DNA from: Achromobacter animicus
Lineage (GTDB): Bacteria; Pseudomonadota; Gammaproteobacteria; Burkholderiales; Burkholderiaceae_B
NCBI RefSeq assembly: GCF_902859585.1
Contig: NZ_CADIJM010000003.1
Location: 186,001 to 250,000, forward strand
Length of the DNA stretch: 64,000 nucleotides
Reading direction: 5' to 3'
Both the position numbers and the translations under genes were made by a program. Positions 16,789-25,878 of this stretch are shown piece after piece (position 1 is the first letter of the stretch; each line of letters opens with the position of its first letter). The notes beneath the pieces were generated by a model. The model saw only the letters and a list, made by a program, of their open reading frames with translations. It had not been told where the DNA came from and ran no database searches.

Positions 16789-19700
16789 ATGAAGCGCATG
16801 CTGTTCAATGCGACGCATCAGGAAGAATTACGCGTCGCTATCGTCGATGGGCAAAAACTCATCGATCTTGACATCGAGACTGCCGGCCGCGAACAGCGCA
16901 AAGGCAATATCTACAAAGGTGTCATCACCCGGATCGAACCCGGCCTCGAAGCTTGCTTCGTCAACTACGGCGAAGACCGTCACGGCTTTCTGCCCTTCAA
17001 GGAAGTTGCGCGCAGCTTCTTCAAGGAAGGCGTCGATGTTCGTACCGCCCGCATCCAGGACGCCCTGCGCGAAGGCCAGGAACTGATCGTCCAGGTCGAA
17101 AAGGAAGAACGCGGCAACAAGGGCGCAGCCCTGACCACGTTCATCTCGCTGGCTGGCCGCTACCTGGTCCTGATGCCCAATAACCCCCGCGGCGGCGGTG
17201 TTTCGCGCCGCGTCGAGGGCGAGGATCGCCAGGAACTGCGCGACACGATGGAACAGCTCGACCTGCCCCAGGGCATGAGCATCATCGCCCGCACCGCAGG
17301 CATCGGCCGCAACGTCGAAGAACTGCAATGGGACCTGTCCTATCTGCTGCAGCTCTGGACCGCCATCGACGGCGCCGCGCGCGACAACTCCGCGCCCATC
17401 CTGATCTATCTCGAATCCAGCCTGGTCATCCGCGCGATCCGCGATTACTTCTCGCCCGAAATCGGCGAGATCCTGATCGACACCGACGAGATCGCCGACC
17501 AGGCCACCGCCTTCATGAGCGTGGTGATGCCGGACAACGTCCAGCGCGTCAAACGCTACCGTGACGACATCCCCCTCTTTTCGCGCTTCCAGATCGAACA
17601 CCAGATCGAAACGGCCTACTCGCGCACGGTGCAACTGCCCTCGGGCGGCGCCATCGTGATCGACCACACCGAAGCCCTGGTTTCCGTGGACGTGAACTCG
17701 GCCCGCTCGACCCGCGGCGCCGACATCGAGGAAACCGCGCTGCGCACCAACTCGGAAGCGGCCGACGAAGTGGCCCGCCAGTTGCGCCTGCGCGACCTGG
17801 GTGGCCTGATCGTCATCGACTTCATCGACATGGAAGACAGCAAGAACCAGCGCGCCGTCGAACAGCGCCTGCGTGATGCCCTCCATTTCGACCGTGCCCG
17901 CGTCCAGATGGGCAAGATCTCGCGTTTCGGCCTGATGGAACTGTCGCGCCAGCGCCTGCGTCCGGCCCTGAACGAAGGCTCGCACATCACCTGCCCGCGC
18001 TGCAACGGCACCGGCGTGATCCGCGACGCCGAATCCAGCGCCCTGCACGTCCTGCGTCTGCTGCAGGAAGAAGCCATGAAGGAAAACACCGCGGCAGTCC
18101 ACGCCCAGGTGCCCGTCGACGTGGCCACGTACCTGTTGAATGAAAAGCGTGCCGACATCACCAAGATGGAAGCCCGCCTGAAGGTCAACCTGATGCTGAT
18201 CCCCAACAAGCATCTGGAAACGCCGCACCATCACATCGAGCGCCTGCGCCACGACGATCCCCGCCTGGAAGAGCTGAAGACCAGTTTCGAACTGGTGGAA
18301 GCGCCGGCCACGGATGCGCCCTGGCAGCCGCGCGAAAGCGAAATCAAGTCGCGTCCGGAAGCCCTGGTCAAGGGCATCACGCCGTCGCAGCCCGCCCCCG
18401 TCTCGACGCCCGCAGCGCCGGCCGCCGCACCCGCCGCGCCCGCGGCAGGCGCCGGTCTGGGCGGCCTGTTCAAGCGTCTGGTCAGCTGGCTGACCGGCGG
18501 CTCCGAACCCGCCAAGCCCGCCCCCGTAGCCGCCGAAGAAACCGCCAAGCGCGCGGGCTCGTCGCGTGGCAAGGGCCGCAGCGGCCATGACGGCCAGGAA
18601 CGCCGCGGCGAACGCCACGGCTCCGACCGCAACCGCAACCGCCGCGGCGAAGGCCGTGGCGAAGGCGCCGAGGCCACCGAAGGCGGCCGTCACCACGTCC
18701 GCGGCAACCGCCGCTCGGATGGCGAACGCGGCGAACGCAACAATCGTGGCGAAGGCCGCGGCGAGCGCGACACCCAGGCCGCCACCCAGGCAGCCCTGGC
18801 ATCCGCCCGTCCGGAACAGACGCCCGAACTCAACGGTGAAGACACCGGCGCAGGCCGCAATCGCCGCCGTGGCCGTGGCCGTAACCGCCGCGAGGAAGGC
18901 CAATCCGACGCGCCGATGAGCGAACAGGAAAGCATGGTCGCCGCGCTGGCCCAGACGGTCGCCACCGCGCTGCCTGACGCCAAGTCGGATACCAAGTCCG
19001 CTGCCGAAGCCCTGGACAATGCTGACGCCGACGAACAGTCCGCCGACGCGTTCCCGGGCGCTGAAGGCGCCGAAGGCGCCGCCGATCCCGAGCGCAAGCG
19101 CCGCCGCCGCCGCAGCCGCCGTGGCCGCCGCAGCCAGGACGAAGCCGGTCTGCCCGGTAGCGACGAGCTGCAGGAAGACGGCGCCGAAGACGCCGGCGAA
19201 CAGCAAGCCGAAGGCGTCGCCGCCCAGGCTGCTGAGCCGGCTCAATCGGCCGCCGAGCAAACTGCTCCTGCCGCCGCGCAGCAGGTTCAAGCCCCGGCCC
19301 AGCCCGTGCAGACCGCCGCCCAGCCCGAGCAAGCGCCGGTCGAACCGGTTCAAGCCCCCAAGGCTGAGCCCGTCCAGGCCGCCGCCGAGCCCGTGGTTGC
19401 GCCCGCCGTCGAACCCGCGGTGAAGCCCGCGGTTGAGCCCGTAGCCCAGCCCACGGCTGAGCCTGCCGCTCAACCCGTGCAGACCGCGCCGCAAGCGACC
19501 CCGCCTGTCGCCGTGCAACCCGCCAGCGAGGCTTCGGTCCCCGCTGCGCCGGTGCAGACGCCGGTGGAAGCGCCCGCCGCTGAACCCGTGGTCCAGACGC
19601 CGGCAGTGGCCGCTGCTCCCGTCGCACCGGCCCCCGCGCCGGTCGCGCCGGCCAGCGCGCAACAGCCCATCGTGGTCCCTGCCGTTGCCCCGGCCGCCAA

Positions 19701-19887
19701 GGCGCAAGCCTTGCACGACGTGGTCAATGCCGCCGGCCTGAAGTGGGTGGAAACCGATCCGGAACGCTACGCGCAAACGCAGCAGCGCATTGCCGCCTCG
19801 TACGCGCCGGTCCGCCTGGGCCGCGAACGCAAGCCGGTGACGCCCGTCTCGAACGAGCCGCTGGTTCAGGTCGAAACGCGCCACTAA
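16789..19887 (+). CDS. rne: Ribonuclease E
   Basis: A 1032-residue endoribonuclease that initiates mRNA decay and processes rRNA and tRNA precursors. The S1 domain covers about 39-120. The DNase-I-like catalytic domain has Asp301 ([12 protein letters not shown]) and Asp344 (IDFIDMED), and the zinc-link cysteines are 402 and 405 (CPRCNGTG). After about residue 510 the tail is disordered. An Arg/Gly-rich RNA-binding stretch runs at about 585-704, a second basic cluster at about 770-783, and a long Pro/Ala/Val/Gln/Glu repeat at about 805-967. A short conserved-looking C-terminus follows. The tail would be the degradosome scaffold. Confidence 0.97.
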   Translation: MKRMLFNATHQEELRVAIVDGQKLIDLDIETAGREQRKGNIYKGVITRIEPGLEACFVNYGEDRHGFLPFKEVARSFFKEGVDVRTARIQDALREGQELIVQVEKEERGNKGAALTTFISLAGRYLVLMPNNPRGGGVSRRVEGEDRQELRDTMEQLDLPQGMSIIARTAGIGRNVEELQWDLSYLLQLWTAIDGAARDNSAPILIYLESSLVIRAIRDYFSPEIGEILIDTDEIADQATAFMSVVMPDNVQRVKRYRDDIPLFSRFQIEHQIETAYSRTVQLPSGGAIVIDHTEALVSVDVNSARSTRGADIEETALRTNSEAADEVARQLRLRDLGGLIVIDFIDMEDSKNQRAVEQRLRDALHFDRARVQMGKISRFGLMELSRQRLRPALNEGSHITCPRCNGTGVIRDAESSALHVLRLLQEEAMKENTAAVHAQVPVDVATYLLNEKRADITKMEARLKVNLMLIPNKHLETPHHHIERLRHDDPRLEELKTSFELVEAPATDAPWQPRESEIKSRPEALVKGITPSQPAPVSTPAAPAAAPAAPAAGAGLGGLFKRLVSWLTGGSEPAKPAPVAAEETAKRAGSSRGKGRSGHDGQERRGERHGSDRNRNRRGEGRGEGAEATEGGRHHVRGNRRSDGERGERNNRGEGRGERDTQAATQAALASARPEQTPELNGEDTGAGRNRRRGRGRNRREEGQSDAPMSEQESMVAALAQTVATALPDAKSDTKSAAEALDNADADEQSADAFPGAEGAEGAADPERKRRRRRSRRGRRSQDEAGLPGSDELQEDGAEDAGEQQAEGVAAQAAEPAQSAAEQTAPAAAQQVQAPAQPVQTAAQPEQAPVEPVQAPKAEPVQAAAEPVVAPAVEPAVKPAVEPVAQPTAEPAAQPVQTAPQATPPVAVQPASEASVPAAPVQTPVEAPAAEPVVQTPAVAAAPVAPAPAPVAPASAQQPIVVPAVAPAAKAQALHDVVNAAGLKWVETDPERYAQTQQRIAASYAPVRLGRERKPVTPVSNEPLVQVETRH

Positions 19888-19921
19888 GCCGCACGGCCGT
19901 CAGGGCCTGGCCCTGACAGGC

Positions 19922-19967
19922 AAAACACCCCGCACACCGGAAACGGTTTGCGGGGTGTTTTTTTGTG
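19922..19967. terminator. Bidirectional terminator between rne and LysR gene
   Basis: AAACACCCCGCA (19922-19933) pairs with TGCGGGGTGTTT (19949-19960) and is followed by seven or more T on the plus strand. The minus strand has a short T-run, so it probably serves both convergent genes. Confidence 0.9.
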
Positions 19968-20005
19968 GCCTCAGTATGTGCGGGCGGCGTGCCGCAACCG
20001 ATGCC

Positions 20006-20902
20006 TCAGTCGCCCACGGAGCGGCGCGATTGCGGATCCAGCGCCCGGCCCGCCTCTTCCACAAAGGCTTCCGCCAGCGCCGAATGCGGCATGTGGCGCG
20101 CCCACAGGATGCCCATCCGGCGCAGCGGCGCACGCCCGGGCAGAAGCACCCGCCTGACGCGGCGGCTGTCGAGCGAGTCCGGCGCCCAGTCGGGCACCAG
20201 CGACACGCCCAAGCCTTCGGAGACCATGCAGGCAATGCCCATCAGCCCATCGACCTCCAGCCGCTCGCGGGGCGCGATGCCGTGCTGGCGCAGGTACTGG
20301 TCAGCCAGGCGCCCGCCCCAGACGTTGCGGTCGTAGCGGATGAAGGGCTGGATGCGCATCAGTTCGTGCGCATCGTTGCCCGGCATATCGGGCGGCGCGA
20401 GCACCACCAGTGGCTCCTCGGTCACCAGCTTCCACGCATAGCCCTTGGACAGGTTGAACTGCGGTTTGACGATGAATGCCGCGTCCAGGTCGCCGTTGAT
20501 GACGCGGTGGTACAGATGGTTGGAAGTGCCGGGCTCCATGAAGACCGCCAGCTTGGGCATCCGCCGGTACAGGCGGGCCAGCACGATGGGCATGATGCCG
20601 GTCAGTGCCGAGGCCGAGACGCCCAGGCGCAGCTCGCCCAGCGGCGCATCGTCCGTGGCGCTGGCGCGCAGATCGCGCACCTCGCGCAGCACGCTGCGGG
20701 CGCGCTCCAGCACCTTCAAGCCGGCCTCGGTCGCCTTGACGCTGCGGCCGACGCGCTTGACCAGCGTAGCGCCCAGTTCTTCTTCCAGCGTGCGCACGCG
20801 CGCGGCGATGGCGGCGGGCGTCAGGTCCAGCCGCCGCGCCGCCTCGGCCAGCGATCCGCTTTCAATGACCGACACAAAGCTCTGCACATATCGCGTATCC
20901 AC
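20006..20902 (-). CDS. LysR-family regulator of the adjacent sugar-acid-like locus
   Basis: A 298-residue LysR transcription factor. The winged helix-turn-helix is at about 1-60 (SGSLAEAARRLDLTPAAIAAR) and the periplasmic-binding-protein-like effector domain follows (LGELRLGVSASALTG, then VSEGLGVSLVP). The GTG at 20902 follows AAGGGGAG and gives the family N-terminus; the frame is open to 20953. It is divergent from the DapA-family lyase gene, with a T-N11-A dyad between them. The inducer is unknown; a sugar acid is a guess from context. Confidence 0.9.
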   Translation of the reverse strand: MDTRYVQSFVSVIESGSLAEAARRLDLTPAAIAARVRTLEEELGATLVKRVGRSVKATEAGLKVLERARSVLREVRDLRASATDDAPLGELRLGVSASALTGIMPIVLARLYRRMPKLAVFMEPGTSNHLYHRVINGDLDAAFIVKPQFNLSKGYAWKLVTEEPLVVLAPPDMPGNDAHELMRIQPFIRYDRNVWGGRLADQYLRQHGIAPRERLEVDGLMGIACMVSEGLGVSLVPDWAPDSLDSRRVRRVLLPGRAPLRRMGILWARHMPHSALAEAFVEEAGRALDPQSRRSVGD

Positions 20903-20954
20903 GGTCTCCCCTTCTTTTGGACGTGTGGCGCGCTCTGCGGCAAACCACAACAAT

Positions 20955-20975
20955 TTTATGGATTGAACCCATTAA
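20955..20975. promoter_or_regulatory. Candidate LysR operator (T-N11-A dyad)
   Basis: TTtATGG and CCATtAA flank a 7-bp centre, an inverted repeat with a T-N11-A core (T20959, A20971). It lies between the LysR gene and the divergent DapA-family gene, about 50 bp upstream of the LysR start, the usual place for an autoregulatory LysR site. Confidence 0.55.
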
Positions 20976-21073
20976 ACAGCAGATGTTCGGTGGGCGGATC
21001 GGTGCCAGAATCGGAAATCGCAGCCGCGCGGCCGCGGCGCGTCCTTTTCACCCATCCAATAACGAGTAGAGAC

Positions 21074-22009
21074 ATGACGACCCCTGCCCGCATTCCTGGC
21101 GTCTTTTCGCCGGTCCTGACGCCGTTCGATGAACGCTACCGCCCGGCCTTGGGGCGCTACGTGAAGCACTGCCGCTGGCTGCGCGAACAGTCCGTCGGAC
21201 TGGCCATTTTCGGCACCAACTCCGAGGCGAATTCGCTGTCGCTCTCGGAAAAGCACACGCTGCTCGATGCGCTGCTGGAAGCCGGCGTGGAGCCGTCTGC
21301 GCTGATGCCCGGCACGGGCGCATGCGCGCTGCCCGACGCCATCGCGCTGACGCAGCATGCGGTGCGCAGCGGGAGCATGGGCGTGCTGGTGCTGCCGCCC
21401 TTCTACTACAAGGGCGTCAGCGACGAAGGCCTGTTCCGCTACTTTGCCGAGCTGATCGAAGGCGTGGGCGACGACAAGCTGCGCCTGTACCTGTATCACA
21501 TCCCGCCCGTCAGTCAGGTGCCGCTTAGCCTGGACCTGATCGACCGCCTGCTGACCCGCTATCCCGGCATCGTGGCCGGCGTGAAGGACAGTGGCGGCGA
21601 CTGGGCCAACACGGCGGCGATGATCGAGCGTTTCACGCCGCGCGGATTCCAGGTGTATGCGGGCAGCGAGGCATTCCTGCTGCAGACCCTGCGCGCAGGC
21701 GGCGTGGGCTGCATCACGGCCACGGGCAACGTCAATCCGGGTCCCATCGTGGCGCTGCAGCAGCGCTGGCAGGAGGCGGATGCCGACGAGCGCCAGGCCG
21801 GGCTGAACGCCACGCGCAACGTGTTCCAGCAATTCCCGATGATTCCCGCGATGAAGGCCGCCATTGCCTGGAAGTCGGGCGATGCGGCGTGGGCCACGGT
21901 GCGTCCGCCCCTGGTCGAGCTGAACGCCGCGCAGACGGACGCACTGAAGACCGCATTGCAGGCCAACGGCTTCGACATGCCGGGCGCCGACTCGTTGTCG
22001 GACGCCTGA
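21074..22009 (+). CDS. DapA-family aldolase/lyase (sugar-acid-like)
   Basis: A 311-residue class I lyase of the dihydrodipicolinate synthase/N-acetylneuraminate lyase superfamily. Lys171 (AGVKDSGGDW) is the Schiff-base lysine and Tyr141 (LYLYHIPP) the conserved tyrosine. The usual GTTGE turn is replaced by GTNSEANSLS, which argues against a true lysine-biosynthesis DapA. With a UxaA/GarD-type dehydratase and a Bug receptor next door, a 2-keto-3-deoxy sugar acid is a plausible substrate; this is inference. Confidence 0.87.
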   Translation: MTTPARIPGVFSPVLTPFDERYRPALGRYVKHCRWLREQSVGLAIFGTNSEANSLSLSEKHTLLDALLEAGVEPSALMPGTGACALPDAIALTQHAVRSGSMGVLVLPPFYYKGVSDEGLFRYFAELIEGVGDDKLRLYLYHIPPVSQVPLSLDLIDRLLTRYPGIVAGVKDSGGDWANTAAMIERFTPRGFQVYAGSEAFLLQTLRAGGVGCITATGNVNPGPIVALQQRWQEADADERQAGLNATRNVFQQFPMIPAMKAAIAWKSGDAAWATVRPPLVELNAAQTDALKTALQANGFDMPGADSLSDA

Positions 22010-22026
22010 GCGTCCGATCCGCTGGC

Positions 22027-22052
22027 GCGGACGGTCACGCATGACCGTCCGC
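22027..22052. terminator. Strong hairpin between convergent genes
   Basis: GCGGACGGTCA (22027-22037) pairs perfectly with TGACCGTCCGC (22042-22052) across a 4-nt loop, between the convergent lyase and dehydratase stops. No clear T-run follows either way, so it may act as a 3'-end barrier rather than a classic intrinsic terminator. Confidence 0.55.
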
Positions 22053-22077
22053 TGATCTTCACGCGTTGCGGAAGCGG

Positions 22078-23625
22078 TCAGCTCACGACGCCGATGTTCC
22101 AGGGCACGAACTCGTGATCGCCCAACCCCAGCAACTCGCTCTTGCTGCGCGCGCCCGAGGCCACGCGCAGGATCTCTTCGAAGATGCGCTGCGCCACCTC
22201 CTGCAGCGTGGCGGTGCCGTCCAGAATGTCGCCGCAATTGACGTCCATGTCTTCGGTCAGCCGCTCGTACATCGGCGTGTTGGTGGCAAGCTTGATCGAC
22301 GGCACCGGCTTGGCGCCGAACATCGAACCGCGGCCTGTCGTGAAGCAGATCATGTTGGCGCCGCCGGCGATCTGCCCCGTGGCCGACACCGGATCAAACC
22401 CCGGCGTGTCCATGAACACCATGCCGGGCTGCCGGACCGGCTCCGCGTAGCGATAGACCTCCATCAGCGCTGTGGTGCCGCCCTTCATCGACGAGCCCAG
22501 CGACTTCTCGAAGATGTTGGCCAGACCGCCCATCTGATTGCCGGGACTGACCTTGCCATTGATCTGCACGTCGCGGCCCGGGGAATACTCTTCCTTCCAC
22601 CAGCGGATGCGCTGGACCAGCTTCTCGCCCACTTCCCGGCTGCGCGCCCGTGACGTCAGCGTATGTTCGACGCCGTAGATTTCCGGCGTCTCGGACAGGA
22701 TCGCCGTGCCGCCGTGACGCACCAGGATGTCCATGGCCGCGCCCAGCGCAGGGTTGGCGGTGATCGACGAGAAGCCATCCGACCCGCCGCACTGCAGGCC
22801 GATCTTCAGGTGACGCGCGGACACCGGCTCGCGGCGCACCTCGTTGGCGGCGGGCAGCATGGACTTCACTGCGGCGACGCCGGCTTCGATCGTTTTGCGG
22901 GTGCCGCCGGTCTCCTGCATGATGAACGTCTGCAGCCGCGCACCCGCTTCCAGGCCCTGGTCCTTGAGCAGCGCATCGAGCTGATTGCGTTCACAGCCCA
23001 GGCCAACGATCAGCACGCCCGCGAAGTTCGCATGACAGGCGTACCCGCCCATCGTGCGCCGCAGGAGGTCCATGGGCTCGCCGGACATTTCCATGCCGCA
23101 GCCCATGCCGTGGCTCAGCGCGACCACGCCATCCACGTTGGGATAGGCGGCCATCACCTCGTCCGTGAAGGCGGACGCAATGCGGTGCACCACCGTGGCC
23201 GAACAATTCACCGTGGCAAGGATGCCGATGTAGTTGCGCGTGCCCACCTGACCGTTCGCCCGCACGATGCCTTGAAATCGCGCCTGCTCCGATTCAGGCA
23301 GCACGGGCGTCGGCACATAGTCACGAGAATGTGCGTAGTCGCGATCGAACTCCTGGAAGTCCATGTTGTGCGAATGCACGTAGGTGCCGGCGGGAATGTC
23401 CGTCGCGGCAAAGCCGATGCACACGTTGTATTTCAGGATGGGTTCGCCCGCGCGAAGGTCGCGCGCCGCGATCTTGTGCCCGGCGGGCACCTGGCTGCGG
23501 CTGACCAGGTCCTCGGCAGGCACGGCGGTGCCGATGCCGATAGGCACGCGCGCCACCACGACGTTATCGGCGGAATGCAGCCGGATGACGGGGCCGGCGG
23601 CGCGTTTTTCGGTGAAGTCGATCAT
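22078..23625 (-). CDS. UxaA/GarD-family sugar-acid dehydratase
   Basis: A 515-residue member of the altronate/galactarate dehydratase family. An N-terminal SAF domain (about 1-90, VARVPIGIGTAVPAEDL) is joined to the UxaA core. The core carries conserved Cys-rich segments such as MGCGMEMSGEP, GLGCERNQ, GLQCGGSDGFSS and a TPGFDPVSATG loop. The full-length two-domain form resembles GarD or a UxaA1-UxaA2 fusion. The substrate (galactarate, altronate or similar) cannot be decided by sequence. It follows the Bug receptor gene, probably as one transcript. Confidence 0.88.
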   Translation of the reverse strand: MIDFTEKRAAGPVIRLHSADNVVVARVPIGIGTAVPAEDLVSRSQVPAGHKIAARDLRAGEPILKYNVCIGFAATDIPAGTYVHSHNMDFQEFDRDYAHSRDYVPTPVLPESEQARFQGIVRANGQVGTRNYIGILATVNCSATVVHRIASAFTDEVMAAYPNVDGVVALSHGMGCGMEMSGEPMDLLRRTMGGYACHANFAGVLIVGLGCERNQLDALLKDQGLEAGARLQTFIMQETGGTRKTIEAGVAAVKSMLPAANEVRREPVSARHLKIGLQCGGSDGFSSITANPALGAAMDILVRHGGTAILSETPEIYGVEHTLTSRARSREVGEKLVQRIRWWKEEYSPGRDVQINGKVSPGNQMGGLANIFEKSLGSSMKGGTTALMEVYRYAEPVRQPGMVFMDTPGFDPVSATGQIAGGANMICFTTGRGSMFGAKPVPSIKLATNTPMYERLTEDMDVNCGDILDGTATLQEVAQRIFEEILRVASGARSKSELLGLGDHEFVPWNIGVVS

Positions 23626-23646
23626 GTCGTTGTCTCGGATGGATGA

Positions 23647-23720
23647 AGGGGCGCCCGGCTAGGGGCGCCCGGCTTAGGGGCGCCCGGCTTAGGGGCGCCC
23701 GGCTGAGCGGCGCCCAGGCG
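23647..23720. repeat. Tandem 15-bp GC-rich repeat
   Basis: The unit AGGGGCGCCCGGCTT is repeated: a 14-bp copy at 23647, near-identical copies at 23661, 23676 and 23691, and a degenerate copy at 23706. It fills most of the 106-bp spacer between the Bug receptor and dehydratase genes. Each unit contains the small palindrome GGGCGCCC. Confidence 0.9.
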
Positions 23721-23731
23721 AAGCGTCCAGG

Positions 23732-24739
23732 CTATTCCGGCTTGATGCCGATATCGCGGATCAGCACCGACCAGCGCGGCAGTTCGGCGCCGACGAAGCG
23801 GCTGAAGTCGGCCGAGTCGCTGCCGACCACGGTGAAGCCCTGTTCGCTCAGCTTGGCCTGCATGTCGCGCTGCTCGAGCGCGGTGCGGATCGATGCGGAG
23901 AGCTTGTCGACCACGGGCTTGGGCGTCTTGGCCGGCGCAAAGACGCCGTACCAGGTCGACACCTCGAAGTCCTTGAAGCCCGATTCGGCCAGCGTCGGAA
24001 TCTCGGGCGCCTTCGGATCGCGTTTGAGGCTGGTGATGGCCAGCGGGCGGACCTTGCCTGACGCGATGTGCGGCAGCGCCACCGGCAGGTTCGCGAACAT
24101 GTAGGGCACATGACCGCCCAACACGTCGGCAATGGCCGCGGACTCGCCCTTGTACGGCACGTGCGTGACCTTCGTGCCGACCCGGTGCGCGTACAGCTCG
24201 CCCGCGATGTGCTGCGGGCCGCCTTGCCCGGAGGACGCGTAGCTCAGCGCACCGTTGCCGGCCTTCCGGATGTGCTCGGTGAGTTCACCGACGCTCTTGA
24301 CGTCGATCAGCGCCGGATTGACCACAAGGATCAGCGGCATGGTCACGACCTGCGATACCGGCTCGAAATCGGTCTCGGGCTTGAACGGCAGCGTGGGGAA
24401 CAGCGACGGCGCCACCACCATGGTGGATTGCGATCCCAGGAACAGCGAATAGCCGTCCGCGGGGGAGCGCGCCACATTGTCGGCCGCAATCGTGCCCGTG
24501 GCGCCCGCGCGGTTTTCCACCACGACCTGCTGGCCCAGGCTCTCGGCCATCTTGGCGCCGACCAGCCTGGCCACGATATCCGCGCCGCCGCCCGGCGCGA
24601 AGCCGACGACCATGCGCAAAGGCTTGTTTGGGAAGTCGTCGGCCAGGACGGCGGACGAGGCGGTGGCCAGGGCAAGGGCCAGGCCAGCGGCGCCGGCCAT
24701 GCGCGCCAAGCGGCGCGCCTGCGTACAGGGGTGTTTCAT
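23732..24739 (-). CDS. Bug-family tripartite tricarboxylate transporter receptor
   Basis: A 335-residue periplasmic solute receptor of the Bug/TctC family, abundant in Bordetella and Achromobacter. A signal peptide ends near SSAVLADDFP. The typical start FPNKPLRMVVGFAPGGGADIVAR follows in parts, with the VENRAGATG and YASSGQGGPQH loops. No TctA/TctB membrane genes are adjacent, so it must share a transporter elsewhere or act as a sensor. It is first in a likely two-gene unit with the dehydratase. Confidence 0.92.
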   Translation of the reverse strand: MKHPCTQARRLARMAGAAGLALALATASSAVLADDFPNKPLRMVVGFAPGGGADIVARLVGAKMAESLGQQVVVENRAGATGTIAADNVARSPADGYSLFLGSQSTMVVAPSLFPTLPFKPETDFEPVSQVVTMPLILVVNPALIDVKSVGELTEHIRKAGNGALSYASSGQGGPQHIAGELYAHRVGTKVTHVPYKGESAAIADVLGGHVPYMFANLPVALPHIASGKVRPLAITSLKRDPKAPEIPTLAESGFKDFEVSTWYGVFAPAKTPKPVVDKLSASIRTALEQRDMQAKLSEQGFTVVGSDSADFSRFVGAELPRWSVLIRDIGIKPE

Positions 24740-25042
24740 CTGAGTCTCCGTGTGCCGCCTGCCGGATCTGGCCGTGACCGCGCGCGCAGCGGCGGATCGG
24801 AAGCCCGAGCGACGGCTCGTTGTGGTTTTGGGTGCTGCCAGGGCATTCTGGCCATTGCACTCAACACCAACAAGTACGTGGACACGCAGTCAAAACATAA
24901 TTTTTTTGTCGTTTCTGCGCTGATGCACACGCGGGACACGCACACGGGCAAGGCAAAAAAAAACCACCCAGATGGGTGGTCTTCAAGATCTGCGAGCGGG
25001 GCGCGCAATCACGCGAGCACGCGCCGCACCGGCGCCATGCGA
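24740..25042. other. Bug receptor-pagL intergenic region
   Basis: This 303-bp gap holds the pagL terminator at 24955-24980. An AT-rich stretch (about 24890-24910) with TTGACT on the minus strand may be part of the Bug receptor promoter. A TGCCAG-N6-CTGGCC partial dyad lies near 24836-24855. No gene is seen. Confidence 0.5.
24955..24980 (-). terminator. pagL terminator
   Basis: On the minus strand ACCACCC pairs with GGGTGGT around a 4-nt loop and is followed by nine T. It lies 60 bp after the pagL stop. Confidence 0.9.
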
Positions 25043-25591
25043 TCAGAACTGGTACGTGTAGGTGAGCTGCACCACGTCCAGGCCCGGGTTCGGGCGCTTG
25101 ATGCTGGCGTTCGAGAAGTGCGAATAGCGCACGCCGATACGGTTGTTCGGCGTGACCAGGAAGCCCACGCCAACGTGGTCGCCGAACTGGAAGGCCGTGC
25201 TGATGTTTTCGTCGGCAAAGCGCGTGCTGGAGAACAGCGTGGCGCCGATACCCGCTTCGATGTAGAAGCGTTCGCCGGTCCACCAGCGGAACATCGGGAT
25301 GGCGCTGAACTGCCAGACGTGGCCCGGCGAACGCGAGCCGTCGGCTTGCCAATACGACGCGCCGAATTCGGGCGTCAGGTCCAGACGACCCCAGTTGCCG
25401 CCGAATTGATAGGTCCAGAGCGAGGCAGTCTCGTAGTTCAGGGTCAGGCGCTTGTAGTGGTCGCCAATGCCATAGTGCAGGCTGACGCCACCTTGGGTGC
25501 CCTCGGACGACTGGGCGCTAGCAAAGGTGGCAACCCCTGCCAGGGCAAGGCCGGCAAGGCGCGTCAGCATTTTCTTCTTCGTCGACTGCAT
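25043..25591 (-). CDS. pagL: PagL lipid A 3-O-deacylase
   Basis: A 182-residue outer-membrane beta-barrel that removes the 3-position acyl chain of lipid A. The signal peptide covers about 1-26 (ends ASAQ) and the barrel ends in aromatic TYTYQF. His158 and Ser160 in RYSHFSNASIKRPNPGL match the catalytic His-Ser. The position of the third residue (Glu in Pseudomonas PagL) is Asp172 here. The ATG at 25591 has GGAG upstream; a longer open frame to 25669 is rejected. Outer-membrane relatives in Bordetella remodel LPS. Confidence 0.9.
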   Translation of the reverse strand: MQSTKKKMLTRLAGLALAGVATFASAQSSEGTQGGVSLHYGIGDHYKRLTLNYETASLWTYQFGGNWGRLDLTPEFGASYWQADGSRSPGHVWQFSAIPMFRWWTGERFYIEAGIGATLFSSTRFADENISTAFQFGDHVGVGFLVTPNNRIGVRYSHFSNASIKRPNPGLDVVQLTYTYQF

Positions 25592-25785
25592 GGGATCAAC
25601 TCCATCTATTTCTGGACTAACGGGGAACATTAGCAAAATCCGGACCAACACGCTGCGCGCATGTCGCAATATGGCAACAAAGCGCCGTGAAAAAGACTGT
25701 TCCGAAAATCGCGGGATTCACGCAGGTGAAATTGCGCTAGGCGGCTGGAGCAAGTCTCGTGCCCAGGGGTTCACCCTGCTGCGGA

Positions 25786-25826
25786 AAAACAAAATGCCGC
25801 CAGGCGCGAGAAGCGACCGGCGGCAT
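25786..25826 (-). terminator. accD terminator
   Basis: On the minus strand ATGCCGCC pairs with GGCGGCAT (loop about 17 nt), followed by TTTTGTTTTT. It is 53 bp past the accD stop. Confidence 0.8.
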
Positions 25827-25878
25827 GTCTATTGATGCCGATGCAGCCGCAAGCGGCAGCCCGGCAATGTCGGCCCGA

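Noticed and set aside
16828-19884. A 1018-codon open frame antisense to almost all of rne
   Set aside because: It mirrors rne codon by codon in GC-rich sequence, its product is Gly/Ala/Arg/Asp-rich without any domain, and it has no start or ribosome-binding signal of note. rne is certain.
21074-22009. Naming the DapA-family gene as lysine-biosynthesis dapA
   Set aside because: The GTTGE substrate turn is changed and the genes around it are catabolic; only the superfamily is supported.
23647-23720. Tandem repeats considered as CRISPR
   Set aside because: Copies are adjacent with no spacers, and no cas genes are present.
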